A stretch of DNA of 64,000 bases from Anaerosporobacter faecicola (GTDB lineage: Bacteria > Bacillota > Clostridia > Lachnospirales > Lachnospiraceae): NCBI RefSeq assembly GCF_012070565.1, contig NZ_JAAQRO010000022.1:1-64000 (forward strand). The letters are read 5' to 3'. Position 1 is the first letter of the stretch, and each line of letters opens with the position of its first letter. The notes under the pieces are model-generated. The model was not told the origin of the DNA. It did no database searches and saw nothing but the letters and a program-made list of their open reading frames with translations. Shown here in pieces: positions 45,422-53,986 of this stretch. The position numbers were made by a program, and so were the translations under genes.

Positions 45422-46315
45422 TTATATGATGACTATGTCTGTTATCCCATGTCCTCTGGCAACTGTTTGCAATTGCTCCATAAAGGTATCATCTGGTGCT
45501 TGATAATTTTGATACTGCTCTCTTACGCCAATTGGGCGAAAACGAATTAACTTATATCGTACTTGACCGGCTTTTCCAAGTTCTTGTAAAATCTTACTGG
45601 TCTGTTTCACTGTTTGCGCCACATCAAATAACTCTGGTACTGCAACAGTGCGAACTTCAAAAAGTTTATCTCTTTTTGCAAGTTCTCTCAGATTTTTTAA
45701 TACAAGATCATTCTGCTTTCCTGTAATCTTAGTATGCTCTACACCATCAAATGCTTTCACATCTAACATTACACCGTCTACAACATCCAACAGTTCCGGA
45801 TCTTCTATAAAATCATAGGTTCCATTGCTGTCCAACATGGTCGAGAGATTCGTCTGCCTTGCAAGCCGTAAAAGTTCCACTAAAAAATCTCTCCACAAGG
45901 TACATTCCCCACCAGATACGGTAATTCCTCGAATGAATGGGATATTCTTCTTCACCTCTGCAAATACTTCTTCTGGGGTCATGGATCTTGTCTTTGGTGA
46001 ACTGCCGTGTGGACAGTGATGAAAACACGAATCACAATTCACACAACGTTCCGGATTATACAATACTTTTCCTTCCACCATTGTAAGTGCTCCTGTTTTG
46101 CAATAACTTACACAAGTCCCACAATTCTTACAAGCTCCTATGGTTTCTGGATTATGACAGTATCGACAATTGAAATTGCATCCCTGTAAAAATACGACCG
46201 TTCGATTTCCCGGACCATCTACAGAGCTAAAACGTATTATTTTATTAACAATGGCTGTATTCACTACTAAATCTCCATTTATATTGGTATTGTACCCAAT
46301 TCCTTGTATATTCAC
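45422..46315 (-). CDS. yjjW: YjjW-family glycyl-radical enzyme activase
   Basis: 297 residues. The radical-SAM motif is CNFNCRYCHNPE, followed by a two-cluster ferredoxin insert (CKNCGTCVSYC, CVNCDSCFHHC) and the activase region TVSGGECTLW. This is the YjjW type of pyruvate formate-lyase-activating family, which installs the glycyl radical on YjjI. It follows yjjI by 4 bp. Start GTG 46315 lacks a strong ribosome site and is probably translated by coupling to yjjI. Confidence 0.93.
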   Translation of the reverse strand: MNIQGIGYNTNINGDLVVNTAIVNKIIRFSSVDGPGNRTVVFLQGCNFNCRYCHNPETIGACKNCGTCVSYCKTGALTMVEGKVLYNPERCVNCDSCFHHCPHGSSPKTRSMTPEEVFAEVKKNIPFIRGITVSGGECTLWRDFLVELLRLARQTNLSTMLDSNGTYDFIEDPELLDVVDGVMLDVKAFDGVEHTKITGKQNDLVLKNLRELAKRDKLFEVRTVAVPELFDVAQTVKQTSKILQELGKAGQVRYKLIRFRPIGVREQYQNYQAPDDTFMEQLQTVARGHGITDIVII

Positions 46316-46319
46316 ACGG

Positions 46320-47858
46320 TTATCTTACTTTACGTTCTAATATGTGAGAATTTCTTGCAGAACCGAGACCAAGTGCTGTGGTATCCTGTAATACATTTTC
46401 TCCATTTTTTAGTTTTTCCATCTCAGATTTCTTAACTAGATATCCCGTTACACGAATAACATCACTGTCCTTCTCATATACCGAGATATAACGTACTTTG
46501 TTCTCAAAGGAGCCTTTGATGATATCCAACAGATATTCCATGTTCTTGTGAACCGTTGTATCGATTGGGAAGATATCACCAATACCTGATGGGAAATATT
46601 TATGGAACTTCGCACAATGTGCAAGGTGATCGATTAATTCTTCTGGTTCTTCTCCAATTGGAATACGACATCCTGGACTGGAGTTCACATCAAGATCAAT
46701 ACCAACCTGTGCATGAAGTAAGAAATGACCGTCTGCTCCATAACAATATGGACTTACATGATTTCGGTTAAACTCGTCCATAATGTCCATAATGCTTACC
46801 CCAAGATCATCTGCTACTTCCGAATGTCCATAACGGCCTTCTATTCCTTCTTTTTCTAGTAACGTATTCACACATTCGGCCATTCCTACCATACCGAACA
46901 TTGCAGTGAAGTTTTCTTTGGAGATAAATCCTTCTTTTGCAAGGAAATTGCTTTCAAAGAATCCACTTTCCTCAACCATGAAACGAATTCTTTCGTCCAT
47001 GTACGCTGCCATGATCTCTAACGTTTCTGGAAGTACTTCTTTCTTAAAGTGTTCAATACTTGTTGCTTTCTTTGCAAGATTACCTAACAATACTCGAACT
47101 AATGTATACGATCCGCCACCTAATTTTAATCCATTGTAGCAGCTGGCAATTACATAGTTGTCCGTAAGTTCTTCTTTGAACATCTTATGATTTGCAAAAC
47201 TTGGTTTAGCTGTTTTTAGCGCTGTGTCAATTGCTAACAAGGCAAACTCGTCTGATGTAAGATCTTGGTCATATTTGATTGTTAGATTTGGTACTGCATT
47301 CTGTAGCTCGGCTTCCACTTCCAGAATGATTTTTCCAGCTTTCGTTGCTTTAGGACCAATATTTGCATGGCAGAACGAATCAAGAATCGTTCGGTCTACA
47401 TGAGTCAAAAACAGACGAATTGCTTTTTTGGCTTCTTCTTCATCCTTGATAAACGGTTCAAACAATTGATCAAGGTTTCCGATATATACTGGATAATTCG
47501 TAACACTTGGCACATTCTTATAGAAGATCAATAAGGAATTCACTGCTTCCCAAATATCGGTTGGCGGATCCAGTTGTAAGAACTTACTTCCGTTCTTCAT
47601 GAATTTCTCATAATCTGGAATGATATATCTTGGACGCATAGGAGCATGTCCTTCATTCAAATCACATATGATCTTGTCTGCTGGATCAAGATTTAACCGT
47701 TCATCCAAACCTTCTGGTAAATCAAGTACCTCCAATAAAGAATCTGCTTGTTTTGCTAATGTTGCAACCTTTTGTTCATGCGTTAATGTTCGATCTTTAA
47801 TCGTATTAAGCATGTCTTCTCTTGTTGCATTCACTCGTTCCATACTAATATCTCGCAT
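46320..47858 (-). CDS. yjjI: YjjI-family glycine radical enzyme
   Basis: 512 residues, the normal length of this family. The glycyl-radical site is near the C-terminus, DVIRVTGYLVKKSEME (RVTGY). Cysteines at DSFCHANIG and VIASCYNGLKLGG are candidate active-site thiols. The substrate of YjjI is not established; in E. coli the pair lies beside the deo nucleoside genes. Here it lies between a nucleoside-binding lipoprotein and its ABC transporter, which strengthens the link to nucleoside or deoxyribose metabolism. AAGGAG precedes ATG 47858. Confidence 0.92.
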   Translation of the reverse strand: MRDISMERVNATREDMLNTIKDRTLTHEQKVATLAKQADSLLEVLDLPEGLDERLNLDPADKIICDLNEGHAPMRPRYIIPDYEKFMKNGSKFLQLDPPTDIWEAVNSLLIFYKNVPSVTNYPVYIGNLDQLFEPFIKDEEEAKKAIRLFLTHVDRTILDSFCHANIGPKATKAGKIILEVEAELQNAVPNLTIKYDQDLTSDEFALLAIDTALKTAKPSFANHKMFKEELTDNYVIASCYNGLKLGGGSYTLVRVLLGNLAKKATSIEHFKKEVLPETLEIMAAYMDERIRFMVEESGFFESNFLAKEGFISKENFTAMFGMVGMAECVNTLLEKEGIEGRYGHSEVADDLGVSIMDIMDEFNRNHVSPYCYGADGHFLLHAQVGIDLDVNSSPGCRIPIGEEPEELIDHLAHCAKFHKYFPSGIGDIFPIDTTVHKNMEYLLDIIKGSFENKVRYISVYEKDSDVIRVTGYLVKKSEMEKLKNGENVLQDTTALGLGSARNSHILERKVR

Positions 47859-48267
47859 GCATTAAGCTCCTTTTCTAAACATAAGTATTCGTTACCCATA
47901 CGCCTACTTATTATTCTTTGCTTTTGTTGAACTAAATCATGATTTTGACTAACTTTCCATAATTTAGCTGTGGTCATCCTATACTAAGTTTATTATACAA
48001 TTTTTTATACATGAAAACTACCCTAATTATTTGGAAATATATAATGTTTTTGTATTGTATAGCAAGTAGTCCATAACAATACGTTGTATCACGAGTGTCA
48101 AGTGATTATTTGACACTCTACCATAATATATCCATTCTTATTTACTCTACCATTTGCCACTCTGAGACATTGCAGAAACATTTAGTCTTAGAGTTAAGTA
48201 ACATACACACATTTTAAAGCCAAACACATACTAAAGTAAATAAGAATACACATACTTACCATAAAAC
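47859..48267. other. intergenic region before yjjI
   Basis: About 410 bases. It holds the yjjI promoter region, a 9-bp hairpin GAGTGTCAA/TTGACACTC (48093-48101, 48110-48118), and an ATTCTTATTTACT/AGTAAATAAGAAT inverted repeat (48134-48146, 48235-48247). No gene supported. Confidence 0.5.
48093..48118. promoter_or_regulatory. perfect 9-bp palindromic hairpin upstream of yjjI
   Basis: GAGTGTCAA and TTGACACTC are separated by 8 bases. It lies ~235 bp before yjjI, possibly a regulator site or an attenuating hairpin. Confidence 0.35.
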
Positions 48268-48306
48268 AAGGAGGTGTCCATAAGTTCATTATAGGACCGC
48301 CTCCTT
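48268..48306. terminator. terminator of the BMP lipoprotein gene
   Basis: AAGGAGG-TG-TCC pairs with GGA-CCG-CCTCCTT across a 14-base loop, ~38 bases after the lipoprotein stop. It separates that gene from the yjjI promoter. Confidence 0.75.
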
Positions 48307-48343
48307 GCATACTTATCTATTCAGATTTATGATCCATTATGGA

Positions 48344-49483
48344 TTAGTCTAATGTATAAACATCACCATATTTAGCTTCGAAATCTTCTTGAGTTTCAGG
48401 AACTACGATTTCACCTGCAAGAATCTTATCTTTTACTTCATTAACTTTTGCAAGAACATCTTCTGGAAGTAAGTCAGTTGTTGGAGCGATATCAACACCG
48501 CCGTTGTCCATACCATAAGTTTGAACACCACTTACATTTTGTCCTTGAGACATCTTGTCAACTAAGTCATAGATTGCATTATCACATCTCTTCATTGCTG
48601 AAGTTACAACGTTTTCTGGAGCTAAGTAAGCTTGGTCAATATCAACACCGATTACATATTTTCCTTGTTCCTTTGCTGCTTCGATAACACCGTTACCAGT
48701 ACCACCTGCTGCTTGGAATACTACATCAGCACCATTTGTGAACATTTGAACTGCTGCTGCTTTACCAGCTGCTGCATCGCCAAATGAGTTTGCATTGTAT
48801 TGTTCTACAGTTGCATCTGGGTTTGTATCAAGAACACCTGCTACATAACCATAACCAAATTGATTCATAACTGGAGTTGACATACCAAGTACGAAACCAA
48901 CTTTACCAGTTTGAGACATCATAGCTGCTACTACACCTACAAGGTAAGAAGCTTCATTTTGTTTGAACATTAAGCATGATACGTTAGAAAGATCAGCATT
49001 TGTTGAATCATCGATGATTGCAAATTTTTGATCTGGATATGTTTCAGCTGCTTCTTTGATAGCATCTGCCATTAAGAAACCACAAGCAACGATTAAGTCG
49101 TTTCCTTGATCTACTAAAGTTTCGATATTTGAAGCATAGTCAGCTTCTGTTGCTGATTCAAGATATCCAACTGTAACACCAAGTTCAGATTCTGCTCTCT
49201 TAAGACCTTCCCAAGCACCTTGGTTGAATGATTGGTCATTGATACCACCAACGTCAGTTACCATTGCTACTTTGAAATCAGAAGTAGCTGCTGTGTCTGT
49301 AGATGCTGCATCATCTGTTGCTGCTGCGTCATCTGTTGCTGCTGCATCATCTGTTGTTTCTACTGCTGGAGTCTCTGCGCTGTTGTTTTTGTTGTTGTTG
49401 TTCTTTTTAGAACTACATCCTGTGAAAGCTAATACAACAACAAGCGAAAGAGCTACAAGTTTAGATAATTTTGTCTTTTTCAT
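48344..49483 (-). CDS. BMP-family nucleoside-binding lipoprotein (NupN/BmpA-like)
   Basis: 379 residues from ATG 49483 (AAGGAGG). A lipoprotein signal peptide ends at AFTGCSS. A low-complexity linker of Asn and a repeated ATDDAA unit follows, then the BMP domain: VAMVTDVGGINDQSFNQGAW, GNDLIVACGFLMADAI, GTGNGVIEAAKEQGKYVIGV. It binds nucleosides outside the membrane and delivers them to the ABC permeases encoded further down. It is the first gene inside the right end of the cotJC element. Confidence 0.92.
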   Translation of the reverse strand: MKKTKLSKLVALSLVVVLAFTGCSSKKNNNNKNNSAETPAVETTDDAAATDDAAATDDAASTDTAATSDFKVAMVTDVGGINDQSFNQGAWEGLKRAESELGVTVGYLESATEADYASNIETLVDQGNDLIVACGFLMADAIKEAAETYPDQKFAIIDDSTNADLSNVSCLMFKQNEASYLVGVVAAMMSQTGKVGFVLGMSTPVMNQFGYGYVAGVLDTNPDATVEQYNANSFGDAAAGKAAAVQMFTNGADVVFQAAGGTGNGVIEAAKEQGKYVIGVDIDQAYLAPENVVTSAMKRCDNAIYDLVDKMSQGQNVSGVQTYGMDNGGVDIAPTTDLLPEDVLAKVNEVKDKILAGEIVVPETQEDFEAKYGDVYTLD

Positions 49484-49552
49484 TGTCTTCCTCCTTATTT
49501 TGCACCAATTGGTTACCATAATAAAAACTTATACATTTCATTACAATTTAAT

Positions 49553-49581
49553 ATGATACTATCTAATCTCTGTTTTTGCAA
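49553..49581 (-). promoter_or_regulatory. promoter of the BMP lipoprotein gene
   Basis: On the minus strand, TTGCAA (49576-49581), a 17-base spacer and TATCAT (49553-49558), about 70 bp before the start. A sigma-A-type promoter lying inside the element, so the cargo is expressed independently of sporulation. Confidence 0.55.
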
Positions 49582-49717
49582 GAACAAATTTCGTAGATTT
49601 TCTTGTATTTCACTGTTATTAGTGGCACTTATGTTATTTAGTAACCTACCTAATAAATCCACTTAATTTTTCCATTTATTTTCCGTAAAATACCTAATAA
49701 AAATAATTATTAGGGTG

Positions 49718-49936
49718 TCAAATGCTAGTAGGTAAGATCGATGCTTCTGTACCGATATCGGTAAGAAGCCCACTCACTTCCCCATAAGGTGCCCCATATC
49801 TTTGGCTTATATAGGATGTAGCCGCTTTTGTCTCATATGGCGCACTAGATAGACAATCCATAATAAACTCTGCTACCGAGTGGTCCGGTTTTCTGATGTT
49901 AACTGGACATAATAACCTTCTTTCATAGATCCACAT
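49718..49936 (-). CDS. cotJC: cotJC, 5' segment (interrupted)
   Basis: ATG 49936 overlaps the cotJB end by 14 bp. The frame reads MWIYERRLLCPVNI ... SYISQRYGAPYGEVSGLLTD then IGTE, the N-terminal half of CotJC (MWxYEKKLxYPVxI..., LSQRY, DIGTEE). After the core it runs into element sequence (ASILPTSI) and stops at 49718. It thus lacks the Glu-x-x-His metal ligands and the second half, which lie at 36712-37086. As it stands the product is a 72-residue stub. Confidence 0.9.
   Translation of the reverse strand: MWIYERRLLCPVNIRKPDHSVAEFIMDCLSSAPYETKAATSYISQRYGAPYGEVSGLLTDIGTEASILPTSI
49731..49743. repeat. 13-bp inverted repeat, right inner arm of attP
   Basis: GGTAAGATCGATG, directly inside the right core and complementary to 37095-37107. 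The 5' cotJC frame reads into it and ends at TGA 49718. Confidence 0.8.
49744..49753. repeat. attachment-site core, right end
   Basis: CTTCTGTACC, identical to 37077-37086. The adjoining cotJC sequence forms the palindrome ACCGATATCGGT, which would be part of attB in the restored gene. Confidence 0.88.
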
Positions 49937-50192
49937 CTTCCATCTCCCCCTCCCATGGCCATGGCTTGGTATTCCAAGACCATTCCTGTTTTCTTATACT
50001 ATAAGGATCGAGTGGATCAAAGTATCGGTTATACTGATTCAAAGCTTTTGTTCGGATGCGCTTATATGCATCGTAGTATTCATATGCTGCAAAGTCCTCT
50101 GGATGCGTATCCAGATACAACCGCACATCATCCATGGCAAAACTCACCGATTGGATCTTCTGTAGCAATTCCTTTTCCTGTCCCTCATTCAT
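49923..50192 (-). CDS. cotJB: spore coat protein CotJB
   Basis: 89 residues from ATG 50192 (TTG 50201 with AAGGA is an alternative). KELLQKIQSVSFAMDDVRLY, LDTHPED and the PWPWEGE end are the CotJB pattern. It overlaps cotJA by 8 bp and cotJC by 14 bp, so the three are translated as a unit. CotJ proteins form an inner spore-coat complex made in the mother cell. Confidence 0.92.
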   Translation of the reverse strand: MNEGQEKELLQKIQSVSFAMDDVRLYLDTHPEDFAAYEYYDAYKRIRTKALNQYNRYFDPLDPYSIRKQEWSWNTKPWPWEGEMEDVDL

Positions 50193-50394
50193 TTCCTTCA
50201 ATGTTCTTTCCTTCTTTCTCAAACGCTTCTATGAATTCCGGAAATATGGTTCCTTCTATCATCGCTGTGTCTGCATCAAAAACCGAACTCCATTTTTGCC
50301 TCGATACATACTCTGCTACATTTACATTACCCTCGATTCCTTCTAAGGAATGACACCGATATGGGGAAGGAGTATACTCTAATCTCTCATTCAT
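50185..50394 (-). CDS. cotJA: spore coat protein CotJA
   Basis: 69 residues from ATG 50394 (GGAGG upstream; GTG 50397 adjacent). VAEYVSRQKWSSVFDADTAM and IEGTIFPEFIEAFE match CotJA (A-YV--Q----V-D---A---GT-FPEL). First gene of the cotJABC operon. Confidence 0.88.
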   Translation of the reverse strand: MNERLEYTPSPYRCHSLEGIEGNVNVAEYVSRQKWSSVFDADTAMIEGTIFPEFIEAFEKEGKNIEGNE

Positions 50395-50424
50395 CACACG
50401 AACCTCCCATACTGCATTATACAG

Positions 50425-50433
50425 TATAGTATG
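50425..50433 (-). promoter_or_regulatory. candidate sporulation -10 of cotJABC
   Basis: Minus-strand CATACTATA ~31 bp before cotJA fits the mother-cell sigma-E/sigma-K type -10 (CATA---TA). The -35 is not clear, and a sigma-A-like TTGAAA also lies upstream. In B. subtilis the cotJ operon is sigma-E dependent. Confidence 0.4.
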
Positions 50434-50442
50434 TGTACATTT

Positions 50443-51189
50443 TCAAGGTTGTTCCTTTTCTTTATCTGGGTTTTCACTGAAAAATCCGACATGATCTCTC
50501 ATTGTTCTGATCTTCTCTTTTTCCTCCGCTGAAACCGCTCTAGATTCACAGATTTTTTGTAGTGCCTTATGATAGGTAAAGGAATCCAGCTTACAATTCT
50601 GCAGATATTGGACCATGCGCGCAGGATATGCAATATAATAAATGGAGATTGCCCAAGCAACCGCCATTTTCACATAGTATCCTTCATGTTTAATCTGATC
50701 AAAGATCTGGCATGCTTTTGTTACATATGCTTCCTCTACAAAATAATCAAGAAGCATAACAACCGCAAATCGCACCTGGAATTCTTGTCCAGAATATACA
50801 TAAGGTTGAATAAAATTCCAGAATATCTCCCTTTCCTCTCTGGCAATCTTCAAACCACTACAGAAACTATCGCATACAGACCAGTTATCAATTTTGGATA
50901 GGAAGTTCTTAATCATTTGGAGTATCTCATCAATGGGTGCCTTCACATACCCAATTACCATTCCCTGTAACATAATTTCTTCATACGAGTCATCCAGTGC
51001 AACGGTAAGATACGTTTGATAATCTCCTTTGGCAATCTGTTTTGCAATACTTCGGAGTTTTGGTAACCGTACCCCCAGGATTGGCTCTCCCCCAGGTAAT
51101 AATCTACTGGTGAATTTACGAAATTTCTCTTCTGCCAGTTCTGCTAACTGTTCCTTAATCTCTTGATTTGATATGACATCTGGTTTCAT
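50443..51189 (-). CDS. AlkD-like DNA alkylation repair glycosylase
   Basis: 248 residues from ATG 51189 (GGGGAGGG). All-helical HEAT-like repeats. GVRLPKLRSIAKQIAKGDY, LDDSYEEIMLQGMVIGYVK, NWSVCDSFCSGLK and VKMAVAWAISIYYI match the AlkD family, which removes alkylated purines without base flipping. It lies upstream of cotJA with ~50 bp between and on the same strand. Confidence 0.88.
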   Translation of the reverse strand: MKPDVISNQEIKEQLAELAEEKFRKFTSRLLPGGEPILGVRLPKLRSIAKQIAKGDYQTYLTVALDDSYEEIMLQGMVIGYVKAPIDEILQMIKNFLSKIDNWSVCDSFCSGLKIAREEREIFWNFIQPYVYSGQEFQVRFAVVMLLDYFVEEAYVTKACQIFDQIKHEGYYVKMAVAWAISIYYIAYPARMVQYLQNCKLDSFTYHKALQKICESRAVSAEEKEKIRTMRDHVGFFSENPDKEKEQP

Positions 51190-51263
51190 CGTACTTTCCC
51201 TCCCCTTCCATCTTGCTATTTCATATGCAAGAACAAATTCGGGTTTCAAAAGCCCTTAGTAAA

Positions 51264-51302
51264 ACTTTCTTTCGTTAATTTGCACAAACATTACCTAATC
51301 TC
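51264..51302. repeat. dispersed ~35-bp repeat, copy 2
   Basis: TTTCGTTAATTTGCAC followed by AAACATTACCT resembles 36602-36640. It lies on the other side of the cotJ region. Confidence 0.35.
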
Positions 51303-51303
51303 A

Positions 51304-51345
51304 AACGGTTCCTATTCGGATTACATTCTCTGAATAGGAACCGTT
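51304..51345. terminator. terminator of the P-type ATPase gene
   Basis: AACGGTTCCTATTC (51304-51317) pairs perfectly with GAATAGGAACCGTT (51332-51345), 14 bp. It lies 12 bases after the ATPase stop. Confidence 0.75.
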
Positions 51346-51357
51346 GTTTGTTTACTC

Positions 51358-53955
51358 CTAGTTTTTAATCCATTTTAAAAGCTGAATAACGAACAGATTT
51401 AAAACAGATAATCCATAGATGCAAAGTAATTGTGTTGTGGTAATAGTTGCTACTTGGAATATAGAAGATAATGCAGGAACGAATAATACCACATTGATCA
51501 ACAAGAAACCAAGTCCGAAGGCACCCCATAGGAACTTATTATTGATCATTTGTTTACGGAATAGAATGGCACGATTGGATTTACAGTTAAATCCATGTAC
51601 CAGTCTAGAAAGACAAAGTGTGGCAAATGCCATGGTACTAGCCGTAGCAGCATTTGTTTCTTTTCCAATATAGTAAGCAGCCATCGTACAACATGCAATC
51701 ACAAATCCTTCTTCTAAAATAGCAAGTAAGAAGTCTTTCGTCAAGATTGATTCATTGGCACGTCTTGGTTTTTCTTTCATGACTAAACTATTATGAGGGT
51801 CTAGTCCAAGTGCGATAGCAGGTAAGCTATCCGTTAATAAATTAATAAATAGTAAATGTACTGGTGCAAATGGTACAGCCAATCCTGCAAGGGACGCATA
51901 CACTACTGCAAGAATTCCTGCCATGTTACCAGAAAGTAAGAACTTAATCGCCTTTTTAATGTTAAGGTATACATTTCGGCCATTTTCTACCGCTTTTACA
52001 ATGGTTGCAAAATTATCGTCTGTCAATACCATTGCCGCAGCATCCTTGGATACCTCAGTTCCTGTAATACCCATAGCAACCCCAACATCTGCTTGTTTCA
52101 GTGCAGGTGCATCGTTGACACCATCACCTGTCATGGCTACTACATTTCCTTTGTCCTGCCAAGCCTTAACGATACGAATCTTATGTTCTGGTGATACACG
52201 GGCATAAACAGATACCTGTTCAACAAATTCTTGTAATTCTTCATCTGAAAGTTCATCAATTGCACTACCCTCTACTGCAATGGTATCCTTCGTCAATATA
52301 CCAATTTCTTTTGCAATGGCTGCAGCGGTGATCTTATGATCTCCCGTGATCATAATTGGGCGAATACCTGCTTCCAAACAACAGGCTACCGCTTCTTTGG
52401 ATTCCACACGAGGAGGATCCATCATAGCTACTAATCCTAAGAATACCAATTCCTGCTCATCATCAACAGAAACCACTTCTGACTCAAGATTCCGATAAGC
52501 AATAGCTAATACACGAAGCCCTTTTTCCGAATAGGTAAGGTTCGCTAATTGAATTCGTTTCTTATCTGCAGATGTAATCTTCTGGATTTCTCCGTTTAGT
52601 TCCATATAACCCATACGATCTAGTAATACGTCAACTGCACCTTTTGTAATCATACGTTTTTCATTGTTAATAATGTGAACGGTACTCATTAGTTTTCGAT
52701 CAGAATCAAATGGAATCTCTGCAATTCTGCTATAATTCTGACGTAGTTTTGGAATATCCATTCGAAATGATTTGCCTAAGTTGTAAAGTGCGATCTCTGT
52801 TGGATCACCAATTTCAATTCCATCTTTATTCGTAGAATCATTACATAATACACTATACAGCACAAGCTTATTATCCATCTTCTCTTCTAAACGTCCATTC
52901 TCGACGATGTCATTGCTGTAATCCGTATTATTGACATAGTAATTCATAACGGTCATTTTATTCTGTGTTAATGTTCCTGTCTTATCAGAACAGATGATAG
53001 ATACACTACCCAAACCTTCCACTGCTTGCAGTTTTCGAATAATTGCATGTTCTTTTGCCATCTTCTGTGTACCGAAGGCAAGAACGATTGTAACAATGGA
53101 ACTAAGTGCTTCTGGTATTGCCGCAACTGCCAAAGCTACAGCAAATAAAAAGGCATCTACAATTTCTTCTCCACGTACAATACTCATAGCGAATACCACT
53201 GCACAGATTAACAAAATTAAAATTGATAACTTCTTTCCGAAATCATCTAAGTTCCGTTGCAATGGTGTCTTTTTCTCACTGGCATTGTTTAATAGGTCTG
53301 CAATCTTACCAACTTCGGTTTGCATTCCAACTCTTGTTACTAGGAACGTAGCTCGCCCATATGTAACATAGCTTCCTTGAAATACCATATTCTTCTGATC
53401 TCCAAGTGCAACTTCTTTCTCTACAGTAATATCCTCTTTTTCAACACTTGTACTTTCACCGGTTAATGCACTTTCATTTACCTGGAGGCTCGCATTTTCA
53501 AGAATACGTCCATCCGCGCATACATAATCTCCTGCTTCCAGTTTAACGATATCACCTACAACAATTTCCTTTGAAGGCAACAACACCGTTTCTCCATTTC
53601 GGATTACTTTTGCAATCGGAGCTGCTAGTTGTTTCAAACTATTTAAAGATTTTTCTGCATTTTGTTGCTGTACGGTACCAAGAATGGCATTCATGGTAAT
53701 AACTACACCAATAACGATTGCACTTTCCAAATCTCCAAGACAGGCAGCAATAACCGCTGCAATGATCAAGATGATTACAAGAAAATCTTTATACTGCTCA
53801 AGGAACACCTGCAATACACTCTTTTTCTTCACTTCAACTAATTCATTAGGACCGTATTTTTTTCTAGCTTGTTTTGCCTGCTCATCCGTGTGACCTTTCC
53901 ACGAGGTACCAAGTTCACGTATGATTTCTTCTTTGTCCTTTTGATATTCTAACAT
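51358..53955 (-). CDS. P-type cation-transporting ATPase (PMCA/SERCA-like, Mn/Ca)
   Basis: 865 residues with the full P2-type layout: N-terminal cation ATPase domain, actuator TGES (LTGEST), phosphorylation DKTGTLTQNK, ATP-binding region, hinge TGDGVNDAPALKQADVGVAM, about ten membrane helices. The ion-site helix reads AAIPEALSSIVTIVLAFG, as in bacterial Ca2+ pumps. The yybP-ykoY manganese riboswitch directly upstream suggests it also, or mainly, exports Mn2+. GGAGG precedes ATG 53955. Confidence 0.93.
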   Translation of the reverse strand: MLEYQKDKEEIIRELGTSWKGHTDEQAKQARKKYGPNELVEVKKKSVLQVFLEQYKDFLVIILIIAAVIAACLGDLESAIVIGVVITMNAILGTVQQQNAEKSLNSLKQLAAPIAKVIRNGETVLLPSKEIVVGDIVKLEAGDYVCADGRILENASLQVNESALTGESTSVEKEDITVEKEVALGDQKNMVFQGSYVTYGRATFLVTRVGMQTEVGKIADLLNNASEKKTPLQRNLDDFGKKLSILILLICAVVFAMSIVRGEEIVDAFLFAVALAVAAIPEALSSIVTIVLAFGTQKMAKEHAIIRKLQAVEGLGSVSIICSDKTGTLTQNKMTVMNYYVNNTDYSNDIVENGRLEEKMDNKLVLYSVLCNDSTNKDGIEIGDPTEIALYNLGKSFRMDIPKLRQNYSRIAEIPFDSDRKLMSTVHIINNEKRMITKGAVDVLLDRMGYMELNGEIQKITSADKKRIQLANLTYSEKGLRVLAIAYRNLESEVVSVDDEQELVFLGLVAMMDPPRVESKEAVACCLEAGIRPIMITGDHKITAAAIAKEIGILTKDTIAVEGSAIDELSDEELQEFVEQVSVYARVSPEHKIRIVKAWQDKGNVVAMTGDGVNDAPALKQADVGVAMGITGTEVSKDAAAMVLTDDNFATIVKAVENGRNVYLNIKKAIKFLLSGNMAGILAVVYASLAGLAVPFAPVHLLFINLLTDSLPAIALGLDPHNSLVMKEKPRRANESILTKDFLLAILEEGFVIACCTMAAYYIGKETNAATASTMAFATLCLSRLVHGFNCKSNRAILFRKQMINNKFLWGAFGLGFLLINVVLFVPALSSIFQVATITTTQLLCIYGLSVLNLFVIQLLKWIKN

Positions 53956-53986
53956 ATGAAATCCTCCTTTTTTATATAGCAGAGCC

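Larger units (their letters stand above)
37077..49753. mobile_element. 12.7-kb skin-like intervening element in cotJC
   Basis: The element is bounded by identical 10-bp cores CTTCTGTACC at 37077-37086 and 49744-49753, so excision would remove 12,667 bp. Just inside the two ends lies a perfect 13-bp inverted repeat (GGTAAGATCGATG at 49731-49743, its complement at 37095-37107). A large serine recombinase abuts the left end. All ten cargo and recombination genes are on the minus strand, like cotJC. The arrangement equals that of the sigK skin element: excision in the mother cell would restore the coat gene. Excision itself is inferred from sequence. Confidence 0.88.

Noticed and set aside
49224-49556. 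Plus-strand frame rich in Ala, Ser and Val
   Set aside because: It is the complement of the ATDDAA linker repeats in the BMP lipoprotein gene, not a gene.
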